Assembly (NCBI GenBank): GCA_964594235.1
Contig: CAZQMF010000002.1
Location: 1 to 64,000, forward strand
Origin: CAYLHS01 sp964594235
GTDB lineage: Bacteria > Actinomycetota > Acidimicrobiia > Spongiisociales > UBA4744
DNA: 64,000 bases
Direction: 5' to 3'
Shown: in pieces, positions 1-8,361 of the stretch
How the letters are laid out: every line of letters begins with the position of its first letter
How positions within the stretch are numbered: the stretch's first letter is position 1
Translations under genes and position numbers: made by a program
The notes under the pieces: model-generated
What the model was told of the DNA's origin: nothing
Seen by the model: only the letters and a program-made list of their open reading frames with translations
Database searches by the model: none

Positions 1-86
1 TGATGCGGATCTCCGTTTCGGACTGGGCGACGGACGAGGAGGATGTCGACCGGGCAATCGAGGCGCTCCTGCGCTGCACCGGATGA
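1..86 (+). CDS. C-terminal end of a PLP-dependent enzyme (partial)
   Basis: The window opens inside a reading frame that ends in TGA. Its last 27 residues include RISVSDWATDEEDVDRA, followed by an Ala/Leu-rich end. This ending (arginine, Ile-Ser, then an acidic helix) is common at the C-terminus of fold-type I PLP enzymes such as class V aminotransferases and group II decarboxylases, where the Arg lies near the substrate carboxylate. The rest of the gene lies outside the window, so the exact family cannot be given. Confidence 0.5.
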   Translation, partial: MRISVSDWATDEEDVDRAIEALLRCTG

Positions 87-244
87 TCACTGCCTTGTCG
101 CGCCGCCCCTGTTGTCAACCTCGGGGGATCTACAACTTGCCAGCAAGAGCGCCCCGGTAGGGTACGCGTCCAACGACGCCGCCCACACCTCCCGGAAACG
201 GGGGTCCGTTCTGCTCGGCGGGGGTTTCTTGGCTGCCGGCTGCT

Positions 245-955
245 CTACACCTTGCCGTACACGGGGATCGACGCGCCCGAGATCGTGCCGCTGGCTTCAC
301 TGAGCATGAACTCCATCACCTTGGCGATCTCGTCGGGTGTCGGCCAGTCCATGTAGTCGGCGTAGGGGAGTGCTTTGCGGGTCGCAGGGGTGTCGATGAC
401 CGAAGGCGAGATGACGTTGGCAGTGATCTGCTCGCCGCTCAACTCCTGGGTGAGCGACTTGGCGAGCGCGACCACTCCTGCTTTGGCGATGTTGAAGGCC
501 GCCTGACCAGCGGGTCCGTCTTTCGCCGCACGGCTACCCATGAACAGAATCCGGCCCCACTCCGCCTGCTTCAGGAAAGGAAGCGCCGCTCGCGCTGCGA
601 CGAAGGCAGATCGGAGGTTCGAGTCGATCATGCGATCGAATCTGACGTCGTCGGTGTCGACGACGTCTCTGCCGCCGGCCCACTTGCCAGCGAGGCAACA
701 GAGCGCGTCGATTCCGCCGAAACGTTCAGCCGTTCCGCGCATGAAGGATTCGACCTCTTCCGTGTTGGTCGAGTCGACACGCGAGAGGAAGAGACGGTCC
801 TCGTCGAGCATCACCGCCTCCTCGAACGCGCGTGCCTCCTCGGGTACGAGGTATGTGGCCGCAATGAGGTAGTCGGAGGCCGCCAGGCGACGCACGAGGG
901 CAGTACCGAGGCCCCCGGTTGCCCCTGTAATGGCGAGAACACGGCGTTGGGTCAT
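245..955 (-). CDS. SDR-family protein lacking the catalytic Tyr
   Basis: A 236-residue Rossmann protein of the short-chain dehydrogenase/reductase family. The N-terminal ITGATGGLGTA is the TGxxxGxG cofactor loop. The expected active site region reads MGSRAAKDGPAGQAAFNIAK: the Ser and Lys positions are present, but the Tyr of YxxxK is Phe (codon TTC). A normal SDR hydride-transfer role is therefore doubtful. The C-terminus ends in a typical SDR fashion (GASIPVYGK). Two ATGs stand in tandem; the second is chosen because AAGGAG lies 5 nt before it and only 2 nt before the first. It diverges from the ABC ATPase gene. Substrate unknown. Confidence 0.8.
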   Translation of the reverse strand: MTQRRVLAITGATGGLGTALVRRLAASDYLIAATYLVPEEARAFEEAVMLDEDRLFLSRVDSTNTEEVESFMRGTAERFGGIDALCCLAGKWAGGRDVVDTDDVRFDRMIDSNLRSAFVAARAALPFLKQAEWGRILFMGSRAAKDGPAGQAAFNIAKAGVVALAKSLTQELSGEQITANVISPSVIDTPATRKALPYADYMDWPTPDEIAKVMEFMLSEASGTISGASIPVYGKV

Positions 956-1014
956 CATCGCTCCTTGCTTTTTGCTATTTTGGCACTTACAGCAGTAGTT
1001 CTGTGGAGGATGGC

Positions 1015-2196
1015 GTGGCAAAGATCGATTTCGATGAAGTTGGCAAGGTGTATCCGGGAGGAAATCGGGCAATCGCAGATGTGAGTTTCGAGGTTGGTGA
1101 TGGCGAGTTCGTTGTGCTCGTTGGTCCATCTGGCTGCGGCAAATCCACCCTCCTGCGCATGGTCGCCGGACTCGAAGAGATCACCGACGGAGAGATCCGC
1201 ATCGCTGACAAGGTCGTCAACGACGTTCCTCCCAAGGACAGGGACATCGCCATGGTGTTCCAGAACTACGCGCTGTACCCGCACATGTCGGTCTTCGACA
1301 ACATGGCGTTCGGCCTGAAACTCCGCAAGATGCCGAAGGAAGAGATCAAGACCCGAGTCGAGGAAGCCGCGCGTGTCCTCGAAATCACCGACTTCCTCGA
1401 AAGAAAACCGAAGGCGCTCTCCGGTGGCCAGCGTCAGCGGGTCGCGATGGGGCGGGCCATCGTTCGGGATCCGAAGGCCTTCCTGATGGACGAGCCGCTG
1501 TCCAACCTCGACGCCAAGCTCCGTGTCCAGATGCGTTCCGAACTCGGGGAACTCCACGCACGTCTCAAGACCACCACTCTGTACGTCACCCATGATCAGG
1601 TCGAGGCAATGACGATGGGGGACAGGGTCGCCGTCATCCGCAAAGGAACCCTTCAGCAGGTCGACACGCCGCGCGTTCTCTATGACCACCCGGTGAACAT
1701 CTTCGTCGGTGGATTCATCGGCTCGCCGGCAATGAACTTCGTCTATGGGACTCTCGAAGGCGAAGGTGACGCCGTGTACGCAGTGTTCGGAGGGGAGAGG
1801 CTGCGGATAGCGCCGGAACTCCTGGCCCATCGGCCGGGGCTCATCGAGTACAAGAGCAAGGATCTCGTCTTCGGACTGCGACCCGAGATCTTCTACAACG
1901 CTGAAAGCGACACCGTCGATGATCAATCCGTTGCGGTGTCGTGCCTGCTGGTGGAACAGCTCGGCTCGGAAGCGTACGTCCACTTCGACAAGTCGATCCC
2001 GCCTGTGATCACCCCGGACATCCAGGAGCTGCTGGCAGATCAGGGCACGGACCCGTCCGTGCTCGGTGATCTCACCAAATTCACCGCGAAGGTCGATCCG
2101 GACAGGGCGCCGAAGATGGGTGATGAGATCCGGCTGGCAGTCGACACGACGAAGCTTCACTTCTTCGACAAGGAGACGGGCGGCGCCATCTACTAG
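1015..2196 (+). CDS. ABC transporter ATP-binding protein, sugar (UgpC/MsmK/SugC) type
   Basis: A 393-residue ATPase subunit that would power carbohydrate or glycerol-3-phosphate import from the cytoplasmic face. Walker A GPSGCGKST is at about residues 37-45, the Q-loop VFQNYALYPHM follows, the signature LSGGQ is at about 135-139 and Walker B FLMDEP near 159. After the ATPase domain, FIGSPAMNF marks the start of the C-terminal TOBE/OB region found in MalK-like ATPases. The GTG start is chosen because GGAGG lies 5 nt before it. No permease or binding-protein gene is adjacent, as is usual for shared MsmK-type ATPases. The stop codon overlaps that of the convergent cofC. Confidence 0.9.
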   Translation: MAKIDFDEVGKVYPGGNRAIADVSFEVGDGEFVVLVGPSGCGKSTLLRMVAGLEEITDGEIRIADKVVNDVPPKDRDIAMVFQNYALYPHMSVFDNMAFGLKLRKMPKEEIKTRVEEAARVLEITDFLERKPKALSGGQRQRVAMGRAIVRDPKAFLMDEPLSNLDAKLRVQMRSELGELHARLKTTTLYVTHDQVEAMTMGDRVAVIRKGTLQQVDTPRVLYDHPVNIFVGGFIGSPAMNFVYGTLEGEGDAVYAVFGGERLRIAPELLAHRPGLIEYKSKDLVFGLRPEIFYNAESDTVDDQSVAVSCLLVEQLGSEAYVHFDKSIPPVITPDIQELLADQGTDPSVLGDLTKFTAKVDPDRAPKMGDEIRLAVDTTKLHFFDKETGGAIY

Positions 2197-2777
2197 AGGA
2201 AGTCGGCGAGCCAGACTCCACGAGGGTGTCTGCTCGCGGTCAACAGATCCGAAGGTCCATCGAGGTCGACAGCGAACCCGACCCTGACGATGACGACCGG
2301 CGCGGGTCGTGCCAGGGCGACGTGCCGGCGAAAACTTGCCGGCCCGTAGTGGAAGGGGAACACTCCAAACCCGGCGAGCACTGACGTGCCACCGTCGTAG
2401 GAGGGGGCGATCATCGAGCCCGCGGTTTCCAGCCCGGCGACCACCGGGGCGAGATCGCTCGGTGCGATGAGTGGCAGGTCGGCATGAAGGATGATCCAGG
2501 GCCGGCTGCCCGCGGCCGCGACGGCCGCACACGCGGCGGCGCTGAGGCCCTGTCCAGGATCGGCGATGACACCCACTCCTTGGTTTCTGGCCCAGGCTTC
2601 GACACCGGAATCGGCGGTGACGACGGCGACGGGCGCCCCCGTGGCGCGAGCGGCCGCCACCGTGCGGGCGGCGATTTCCCTGCCCAGGACCGAACGCCGT
2701 TTGGCATCCAGCACGGGAGACAGGCGTCGTTTCGCGACGCCGAACGGCTTGACCGGTATGGCGATGAGGGGCTGCAT
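2193..2777 (-). CDS. cofC: 2-phospho-L-lactate (or PEP) guanylyltransferase, F420 biosynthesis
   Basis: A 194-residue nucleotidyltransferase of the CofC family, which makes the guanylylated side-chain precursor of coenzyme F420. The N-terminus IAIPVKPFGVAKRRLSPVL matches the family nucleotide-binding start, and ILHADLPLI is the conserved acidic metal-binding stretch; GGTSVL follows in the substrate region. It stands head to head with an F420-type oxidoreductase gene, which fits the assignment. No Shine-Dalgarno is seen; a TACGAT box sits 8 nt before the ATG, suggesting a leaderless transcript. Confidence 0.9.
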   Translation of the reverse strand: MQPLIAIPVKPFGVAKRRLSPVLDAKRRSVLGREIAARTVAAARATGAPVAVVTADSGVEAWARNQGVGVIADPGQGLSAAACAAVAAAGSRPWIILHADLPLIAPSDLAPVVAGLETAGSMIAPSYDGGTSVLAGFGVFPFHYGPASFRRHVALARPAPVVIVRVGFAVDLDGPSDLLTASRHPRGVWLADFL

Positions 2778-2785
2778 GGACAGTG

Positions 2786-2797
2786 ATCGTATAGGCT
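2786..2797. promoter_or_regulatory. Overlapping divergent -10 boxes of cofC and the F420-type oxidoreductase
   Basis: One TA-rich core serves both directions. On the minus strand TACGAT lies 8 nt before the cofC ATG. On the plus strand TAGGCT lies ahead of the SD and start of the neighbouring oxidoreductase. The two hexamers share central bases, so the two promoters would compete for polymerase. Confidence 0.55.
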
Positions 2798-2825
2798 CGC
2801 AACGAACTTGGAGAGGAGCGACGAC

Positions 2826-3797
2826 ATGCGTGCAGGAGCGTTCGTGCCACAAGGCTGGCGACTCGACCTCGCCGGACTACCGGTAGAGCGGCACTGGGAC
2901 GTGATGAAGGACGTTGCGGGAGTGATCGAACGATCCGGTTATGAGTCACTTTGGGTGTACGACCACTTCCACACCGTGCCGATTCCAACACAGGAAGTCA
3001 CCTACGAGGCGTGGACTCTCATGGCGTCTCTGGCTGTCGCGACGTCGACGGTGCGACTCGGCCAGATGTGCACGTGCAACACGTACCGGCCGCCGTCGTA
3101 CCTCGCCAAGGTCGCCGCATCGATCGACGTCATCAGCGGCGGTCGTCTCGAGATGGGGATCGGTGCCGGATGGTACGAGCATGAGCATGACGGGTACGGC
3201 TACCCGTTCCTCAAACCATCTGCCCGGATTGGAATGCTCGACGAGGGCGTGCAGATCATGCAACGGATGTGGACCGATGACTCGGTGTCCTTCGATGGTC
3301 GCTACTACACGCTCGACGGCGCGATCTGCAATCCGAAACCGTTGCAGAAACCGCACGTCCCGTTCTGGATCGCCGGTGGAGGCGAGCAACTCACATTGAG
3401 GGTCGCTGCGAGGTCCGCCGCGTACACGAACTTCGGGCTGACCCTCGAACAGTTCGTCCACAAGTCGGAGGTGTTGCGCGGTCACTGCGAAGCGGCCGGC
3501 AGACCTTTCGAGTCGATCGTTCGGTCCAGCAACTTCAACATCGTGTGTGCTCCGACCGAACGCGAGGTGGAGGAACGCGTCGAATGGATCCGGGACCGCT
3601 ACCGGCCGTTCGTTGGCGAAGAACGCGCGGAACGCACTGCATCACAATTCCTGGCCGGCACGCCGGACCAACTCGTCGACCATCTCGCACCGTGGCGGGA
3701 CGCCGGATTGGAGTACCTGATCGGATACTTCTCGGACGCAGCGTTCGACACGTCGGGACTCGAACTGTTTGCGAGAGAGGTCGTCCCGGCGCTCTGA
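2826..3797 (+). CDS. LLM-class F420-dependent oxidoreductase
   Basis: A 323-residue luciferase-like monooxygenase fold (TIM barrel). The N-terminus (GAFVPQGWRLDL), YESLWVYDHF, the LGQMCTCNTYRPP stretch and GRLEMGIGAGWYEHEH are typical of the F420-binding subgroup. ATG is preceded by GAGAGGAG with a 7-nt spacer. The gene faces cofC across 48 bp, so cofactor synthesis and use may be co-expressed. The substrate cannot be predicted; an FMN-dependent relative is possible but less likely given the neighbour. Confidence 0.85.
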   Translation: MRAGAFVPQGWRLDLAGLPVERHWDVMKDVAGVIERSGYESLWVYDHFHTVPIPTQEVTYEAWTLMASLAVATSTVRLGQMCTCNTYRPPSYLAKVAASIDVISGGRLEMGIGAGWYEHEHDGYGYPFLKPSARIGMLDEGVQIMQRMWTDDSVSFDGRYYTLDGAICNPKPLQKPHVPFWIAGGGEQLTLRVAARSAAYTNFGLTLEQFVHKSEVLRGHCEAAGRPFESIVRSSNFNIVCAPTEREVEERVEWIRDRYRPFVGEERAERTASQFLAGTPDQLVDHLAPWRDAGLEYLIGYFSDAAFDTSGLELFAREVVPAL

Positions 3798-3803
3798 GTC
3801 AGC

Positions 3804-3831
3804 TCACAGCGGACAGCGGACAGCGGACAGC
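3804..3831. repeat. Heptamer tandem array, TCACAGC then GGACAGC x3
   Basis: Four consecutive 7-bp units fill the gap between two convergent genes: one TCACAGC followed by three identical GGACAGC. The same 7-bp period occurs in other gene junctions of this window, with different unit sequences. Confidence 0.8.
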
Positions 3832-3837
3832 AGCCTC

Positions 3838-4515
3838 CTAGAGCAGCTCGACGAGCCGCCGGGCGTAGTCGGTGGACGTCGTCTCGTGCTTGAAGTACAC
3901 CCACGATTCGACGCCGTTGCCCCGGATGGTCGCCGCCCACGCCCGGAGCGCCGAGGGCGAGTACTCAGTCTTGCGGAGGCGCAGATATGTGAACGGCGCC
4001 GTGACCACCTGTGCCGGCTCGTTGTCGTCCGTCTCTGCGATCACCCACGCCGCACCCGCGTGTTCGAGCAGGCGATGTACCGGTTCGGCGTCCCACGTCG
4101 GGTGGCGAAACTCGAACGCCGGCGAGATGTCCGACGGCAGGGCGGCGAGAAAACGTTCCAGCCGTCTGTCGTCTCTCGGGAAGGTGGGCGGGAGCTGGAA
4201 GAGGATCGGGCCGAGGGTATCGCCCAGGTTGGTGCAGGCGTCGACGAAGTGTGGGATGGTTCCTTCCGGGTCTGCCAATCGGGTCAGGTGGGTGATCCGC
4301 TGATGAGCCTTGACCGCGAACCTGAATCCCGGTGTCACCGCCTCGCGCCACTTAAGCGCGGTGCTCTCCGCCATGGTCCGCCGGAACGTGTAGTTGACCT
4401 CGACAGTCGACAGAACCGTCGAGTAGTACTCGAGCCATCGGGACTTCGCAACGCCCGCGTAGAACGTGTCTTTCCACTCGGGGAAGGACCACCCGGAGAC
4501 ACCGATGTGAGCCAT
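3838..4515 (-). CDS. DUF72 family protein (YecE-like)
   Basis: A 225-residue protein with the DUF72 TIM-barrel pattern. It starts GVSGWSFPEWKDTFYAG, followed by the EVNYTF strand, FAVKAHQRITH, GPILFQLPPTF, PAFEFRHPTW and the C-terminal VYFKHE(T) motif. Members are widespread and of unconfirmed function. There is no SD; TAGGTT lies 6 nt upstream of ATG. The gene diverges from pyruvate kinase. Confidence 0.85.
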   Translation of the reverse strand: MAHIGVSGWSFPEWKDTFYAGVAKSRWLEYYSTVLSTVEVNYTFRRTMAESTALKWREAVTPGFRFAVKAHQRITHLTRLADPEGTIPHFVDACTNLGDTLGPILFQLPPTFPRDDRRLERFLAALPSDISPAFEFRHPTWDAEPVHRLLEHAGAAWVIAETDDNEPAQVVTAPFTYLRLRKTEYSPSALRAWAATIRGNGVESWVYFKHETTSTDYARRLVELL

Positions 4516-4521
4516 CCGGGG

Positions 4522-4527
4522 AACCTA
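4522..4527 (-). promoter_or_regulatory. Leaderless -10 (TAGGTT) of the DUF72 gene
   Basis: On the minus strand TAGGTT is followed by a 6-nt spacer and the ATG of the DUF72 gene, with no SD in between. Confidence 0.5.
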
Positions 4528-4538
4528 CCACCTCGCTG

Positions 4539-4544
4539 TAGCCT
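4539..4544 (+). promoter_or_regulatory. Leaderless -10 (TAGCCT) of pyk
   Basis: TAGCCT stands 7 nt before the pyk ATG and no SD is present, so transcription would begin at or next to the start codon. Confidence 0.5.
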
Positions 4545-4551
4545 TGCGTCC

Positions 4552-5955
4552 ATGAGATACACGAAGATCATCGCCACGCTGGGCCCTGCCGTAGATGCAG
4601 CCGAGGCCATCGAGGGTCTGGTCGAAGCGGGAATGGACGTCGCACGTCTCAACTTCTCGCACGGTGACCACGCGACCCATGAACGGATCGCTGGATACGT
4701 GAGAAGAGCCGCGAAACGCCAGGGTCGTACGGTCGCCCTACTCCAGGACATCCAGGGACCGAAGATCCGGGTGGGCACCTTCCCAAACGGCGTCATCCGC
4801 CTGGCGCGTGGAGATGAGGTGAAGCTTCTGGCCGGAACCGGATCAGGCGACGATCACACGATTCACGTCGGATACCCGCTCTTGCTCGATGACATCACCG
4901 CCGGGTCGGAGGTGGTGCTCGCCGACGGTCTCGTGCGCTTGCATGTCACCGGTCAGAACCACGAGTCTCTCGTTGCGAAGGTGACACAAGGGGGTCCGGT
5001 CGGCGACCATCAGGGTGCTGCGTTTCCTCACACCCACCTCCGTGTGCCAACGGTGACCGAGAAAGATGAGGACGACCTCGCGTTCGGCCGAACGATCGGG
5101 GTCGACTTCGTCGCCGCCTCGTTCGTGCGCACCGCCAAAGACGTAGAGAGAGTCAAGGATCTGTCGGGTGTCCCTGTGATCGCCAAGATCGAACGAGCCG
5201 CGGCTCTGGCCAACCTCGACGAGATCCTCTCAGCTGCCGACGGCGTGATGGTCGCTCGAGGGGATCTCGGCGTGGAAGTGCCGTTGGAGCGGCTACCCGC
5301 CGTCCAGCTCGAGATCCTCAGGCGGACGAACGCTGCCGGGTTGATCTCGGTGACCGCAACGGAGATGCTGGAGTCAATGAAGCACAGTGCACGACCGACC
5401 CGTGCGGAGGTGACGGACGTGGCCACGGCGGTCATGGAGGGGACCGACGCTGTGATGCTCTCCGGGGAGACAGCGGTGGGCGACTTCCCGATCGAGACCG
5501 TCGCGATGATGCACCGGATCCTCGAAGAAGCCGACAAGCCGAAGCCGACGCACTACTCCGTTCGGTTCCTGACAGGTCAGGACCTCTTCGCATCGGCCAC
5601 GACCAGAGCCGCGGTCGAGGCGTCGGCGGATCTCGAGATAGACACGATCGTCGCGTTCACGGAGTCGGGAGCCACGGCCCGTCTCCTGTCGAAGTACCGA
5701 CCGGAAGCTCGCATCATGGCGTTCAGTGCGGTCGAGGAGACCGTGAAGCGGATGGCCCTCTACAGGGGAGTGACGCCTCTGGCATGCGAGCGATTCGAAT
5801 CAACAGACGACATGATCGACATGGCCGACCGGTACCTCGTCGCCGGGGGTTTCTGCTCTCGTGAGACGGGTGTAGTGGTCGTGGCCGGAACCCCTCCCAA
5901 CAGAAGCGCCTCCACCAACCTGTTGAAACTCCACACGGTCGGAGGTGACCGGTAG
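4552..5955 (+). CDS. pyk: Pyruvate kinase
   Basis: A 467-residue enzyme for the last step of glycolysis, phosphoenolpyruvate plus ADP to pyruvate plus ATP. The N-terminal KIIATLGPA, RLNFSHGDH, the catalytic-lysine region VIAKIER, the metal site VARGDLGVEV, TATEMLESM and TDAVMLSGETAVGDFP are all present, followed by the C-terminal domain with SGATARLLSKYRP. Length is normal. An upstream in-frame extension exists but carries no conserved sequence, and the TAGCCT box supports this ATG. Confidence 0.97.
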   Translation: MRYTKIIATLGPAVDAAEAIEGLVEAGMDVARLNFSHGDHATHERIAGYVRRAAKRQGRTVALLQDIQGPKIRVGTFPNGVIRLARGDEVKLLAGTGSGDDHTIHVGYPLLLDDITAGSEVVLADGLVRLHVTGQNHESLVAKVTQGGPVGDHQGAAFPHTHLRVPTVTEKDEDDLAFGRTIGVDFVAASFVRTAKDVERVKDLSGVPVIAKIERAAALANLDEILSAADGVMVARGDLGVEVPLERLPAVQLEILRRTNAAGLISVTATEMLESMKHSARPTRAEVTDVATAVMEGTDAVMLSGETAVGDFPIETVAMMHRILEEADKPKPTHYSVRFLTGQDLFASATTRAAVEASADLEIDTIVAFTESGATARLLSKYRPEARIMAFSAVEETVKRMALYRGVTPLACERFESTDDMIDMADRYLVAGGFCSRETGVVVVAGTPPNRSASTNLLKLHTVGGDR

Positions 5956-5980
5956 GCTTGCGGCGACGAGGGAGCGCATG

Positions 5981-6262
5981 ATGGGCCAGAGGATCGAAGT
6001 AGCAGCCGAGACGCACGGCGACACCGCCGTCTTCGTCACCGATCGGACGATCACAGGACAGGATGCCGGAGCCTTTCAAAGGACAGGCCCCTTCGAAGGA
6101 TTCGCAGGAGGCGTCGCCGAGCGCCTCTTCCACATCGATCCCGCGATCGAACATGTCTTCGTCCAGTTCAATGTCGTCTCCGTTCGTCGCAACGGCGGAT
6201 GGGATGACGGAAGCCTGGAGCGGGCATCCGAGCAGATAGGCGACTTCTTCTTGGTGTACTGA
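5981..6262 (+). CDS. Small protein with Nfu/NifU N-terminal-like domain
   Basis: A 93-residue protein whose order of motifs resembles the Nfu N-terminal domain: TAVFVTDRTITGQD, then AERLFHIDPAIEHVFVQFN, a V-S-V strand and a C-terminal helix ending FFLVY. Nfu proteins take part in Fe-S cluster delivery, but the Cys-containing C-terminal domain is missing, so a carrier function is not shown. Of two adjacent ATGs the second is chosen because GAGGGAG is 6 nt upstream of it. It lies directly downstream of pyk. Confidence 0.6.
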   Translation: MGQRIEVAAETHGDTAVFVTDRTITGQDAGAFQRTGPFEGFAGGVAERLFHIDPAIEHVFVQFNVVSVRRNGGWDDGSLERASEQIGDFFLVY

Positions 6263-6267
6263 CCACG

Positions 6268-6360
6268 GGTTCTCGGTTGTCGGTTTTCGGTTCTTGGTAA
6301 GAAACTCGCCCTGGGGTCGCCGTGCGCGTTCAGGTCGCGTGCTTAGTGATGACCGGTGGC
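6268..6360. repeat. Composite heptamer element, degraded copy
   Basis: Four 7-bp units (GGTTCTC, GGTTGTC, GGTTTTC, GGTTCTT) run from 6268 to 6295. After a spacer containing ctcgcc and gccgtgcg comes a decayed ACTGATG-type block (TTAGTGATGACCGGTGG), then GCGAGCGAAGC. The order matches the better preserved copies near 24.1 kb and 46.2 kb. It lies between convergent genes; no gene is seen here. Confidence 0.7.
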
Positions 6361-6378
6361 TGCGAGCGAAGCCGAGCG

Positions 6379-8298
6379 CTAGGGCGCCGTCGTGGTACTT
6401 GACGTCGTCGCGACTGTCGTCGTGGTCGTCTCCGTCGTCGTCGTGGGGCAAGGGATCGGCTCCGAACCATCCTCCGGTGGGATCATGCACGGGTTGACCT
6501 GGACCTTCCGAGGCTCCGGTCGGTAGCGAACCGTCCACTTCTGCGTGTCGACGTGACCGTCCGGGTACTCGATGTCCCTGGTGACGATCACGCTCCAGCC
6601 GATTCTCCCTTTCTGGTCCACGATCTCCTCGTCAGGGGCGAGGTCGGGGTTCGGCGTGTACTCGGTCCGGGGGTCGGTCTGATCGAATCGGCCGGAGACG
6701 CTCGATGTCACCTTGCGGGCGGTGCCGTCGCCTTCCGACATGACGGTTGCGTAGGTCTTGCCGCCTTTCTGCTCGCCGACAACGGTCCTTCCACCGTTGT
6801 CGCCGTAGAAACTGACGGTCAGCGAGGTGTCGGTGTAGGAGGTCTTGATGAGGATCGCCGCGTCGGAATCGTTTCGGAAGATGAGGTTCGGTGCCGGCCA
6901 CGAGATCGTTGCTTCATGGCCCTCCGGGTAGCGGGTGAAGTAGTAGCTGTGGGGCTTGTGTGTGACGTCCTCATATCCGCCGTAGAACACCGCGTTGTAG
7001 AACGTCGTCGCGAACTGGCTCACGCCGCCGCCGATCGTGTCGACCATCTCCCCTTCGATGATCGTGTGGTCCGGCAGGAATCCACGGGCGGTGTCGCGTT
7101 CGCCGACATACGCGTTGACCGAGAACTCCTCCCCGGGGAGGACGATCGCGCCGTCGATGATGTCGGCCATCAGGTGGATGTTCGTCACCCTGTTCTGGCA
7201 GCAGGAGTAGTAGGTCGTGAATTGGGACACGAGGTGCTTGATGTCCAGAGCCTCTGCATCCTCGGTCGTGAACTCGGGCTGGGCATCGTTCTCATACGGG
7301 AGGATGCCGGAGCGATTCGGAGTCTGGGATGCGATGAGCAGGGCACCGGTGGTGGCGGTCGGGTCGACGATCTCACCGGGGTGACTGGGGGTGATCCGCA
7401 CCGTGCCGTCCTCGGCCACCTCATACGCGGCATCCTGCGGGGCGACCCCAAGGCCGGCGCTTTCGGGCGCAAGAATCTCAGCGACCACCTCGGGATCGAA
7501 TGACAGCTCGATGTGAGGCGGGGAGTCGTGGACGACCTTGCTCGTGAGAGCAGACGCGAGCTGTTTGGATGTGAACACCACCGACAGATCCGGGTTCGTG
7601 CGAGACAGGGCGATGGGTGATCCGATCATGCCTTGGGCTTCGGCTACCGCGGCGTCGATGTCGGCGTCCGTGAGTTCTGGTGTGATGTCCGTCTCCGGGA
7701 GGGTCACGGTGGGATGGGCCGGATCGAGCATGGTTTCGAGGATGAGGTTCGAAGCGGCCGCTCGGTCGATTCCGACGCCATCGTGTGGGTAGCGTCCGAC
7801 CGCCTTTCCATCTTCGACTTCGACGGCTCCGTTGAAGGCGTGATCCGAGAATGCCGACTCGTCCCAGTAGTCGAACACATCGCTGAGCGCTGCTGCGTCG
7901 AGCGTTCCCTCGAGCGGGATCTGCTCCTTGCTCACGAGGTGGCCGAGCCACCAACCGAATTGGTCGACGATGGAACCGTTCCTTCCGGCGGCGAGCGCCT
8001 GTCTGGCCATGTCTGAGCGTTCGAGTGCAAAACCGACCGCATCCGGATCGAGTTGCTGGGTCGTGTCACCCACCTCGAGGACTGCACGTGCTGATGCGAG
8101 GGAGTCCTCGAAGCTGAGCAGCCTCAGCCGTGCAGCGGGCTCATCGGCGCCCGAGAGGTCGACCGACGCCACATAGACGTTGTGGAGGACCTTGCCATAG
8201 TGGAGGGCCCTGTCGACTCCAAACGCAGCCAGGACGACCAGAAGCAGGGTGGCGAGCGCACCCAAAGAGACGATGGTGATGCGAGACGTGCGTGACAT
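6379..8298 (-). CDS. VanW family exported protein with peptidoglycan-binding-like domains
   Basis: A 639-residue envelope protein. A single membrane segment at about residues 8-29 anchors it, followed by two repeated PG_binding_4-like regions (to about 310), then the VanW domain (about 345-480) with CQNRVTNIHLMADIIDG, FSVNAYVGERDTARGF and the family-typical GGGVSQFATTFYNAV. A G5-like tail follows and the last 25 residues are almost all Thr/Ser. VanW proteins accompany some vancomycin-resistance clusters, but chromosomal copies such as this have no proven role. The signal/anchor and Thr tail place it outside the membrane. Confidence 0.88.
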   Translation of the reverse strand: MSRTSRITIVSLGALATLLLVVLAAFGVDRALHYGKVLHNVYVASVDLSGADEPAARLRLLSFEDSLASARAVLEVGDTTQQLDPDAVGFALERSDMARQALAAGRNGSIVDQFGWWLGHLVSKEQIPLEGTLDAAALSDVFDYWDESAFSDHAFNGAVEVEDGKAVGRYPHDGVGIDRAAASNLILETMLDPAHPTVTLPETDITPELTDADIDAAVAEAQGMIGSPIALSRTNPDLSVVFTSKQLASALTSKVVHDSPPHIELSFDPEVVAEILAPESAGLGVAPQDAAYEVAEDGTVRITPSHPGEIVDPTATTGALLIASQTPNRSGILPYENDAQPEFTTEDAEALDIKHLVSQFTTYYSCCQNRVTNIHLMADIIDGAIVLPGEEFSVNAYVGERDTARGFLPDHTIIEGEMVDTIGGGVSQFATTFYNAVFYGGYEDVTHKPHSYYFTRYPEGHEATISWPAPNLIFRNDSDAAILIKTSYTDTSLTVSFYGDNGGRTVVGEQKGGKTYATVMSEGDGTARKVTSSVSGRFDQTDPRTEYTPNPDLAPDEEIVDQKGRIGWSVIVTRDIEYPDGHVDTQKWTVRYRPEPRKVQVNPCMIPPEDGSEPIPCPTTTTETTTTTVATTSSTTTAP

Positions 8299-8349
8299 GA
8301 TCGAACCTGGACGCCCGCAGGATAGCCGATCTCCGCGTCAGGACAGCCC

Positions 8350-8355
8350 TACCAT
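8350..8355 (+). promoter_or_regulatory. Leaderless -10 (TACCAT) of the Cas4-like nuclease gene
   Basis: TACCAT is separated by 6 nt from the GTG start, with no SD. Confidence 0.45.
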
Positions 8356-8361
8356 TCGAGC

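Noticed and set aside
955..2991. Long minus-strand open frame (678 codons)
   Set aside because: It is antisense to the ABC ATPase gene and crosses cofC. The translation is Arg-rich and has no motifs, as expected for a shadow frame in high-GC DNA.
3769..4551. Upstream in-frame extension of pyruvate kinase
   Set aside because: It is antisense to the DUF72 gene, lacks conserved sequence, and the TAGCCT-ATG start gives the normal enzyme length.
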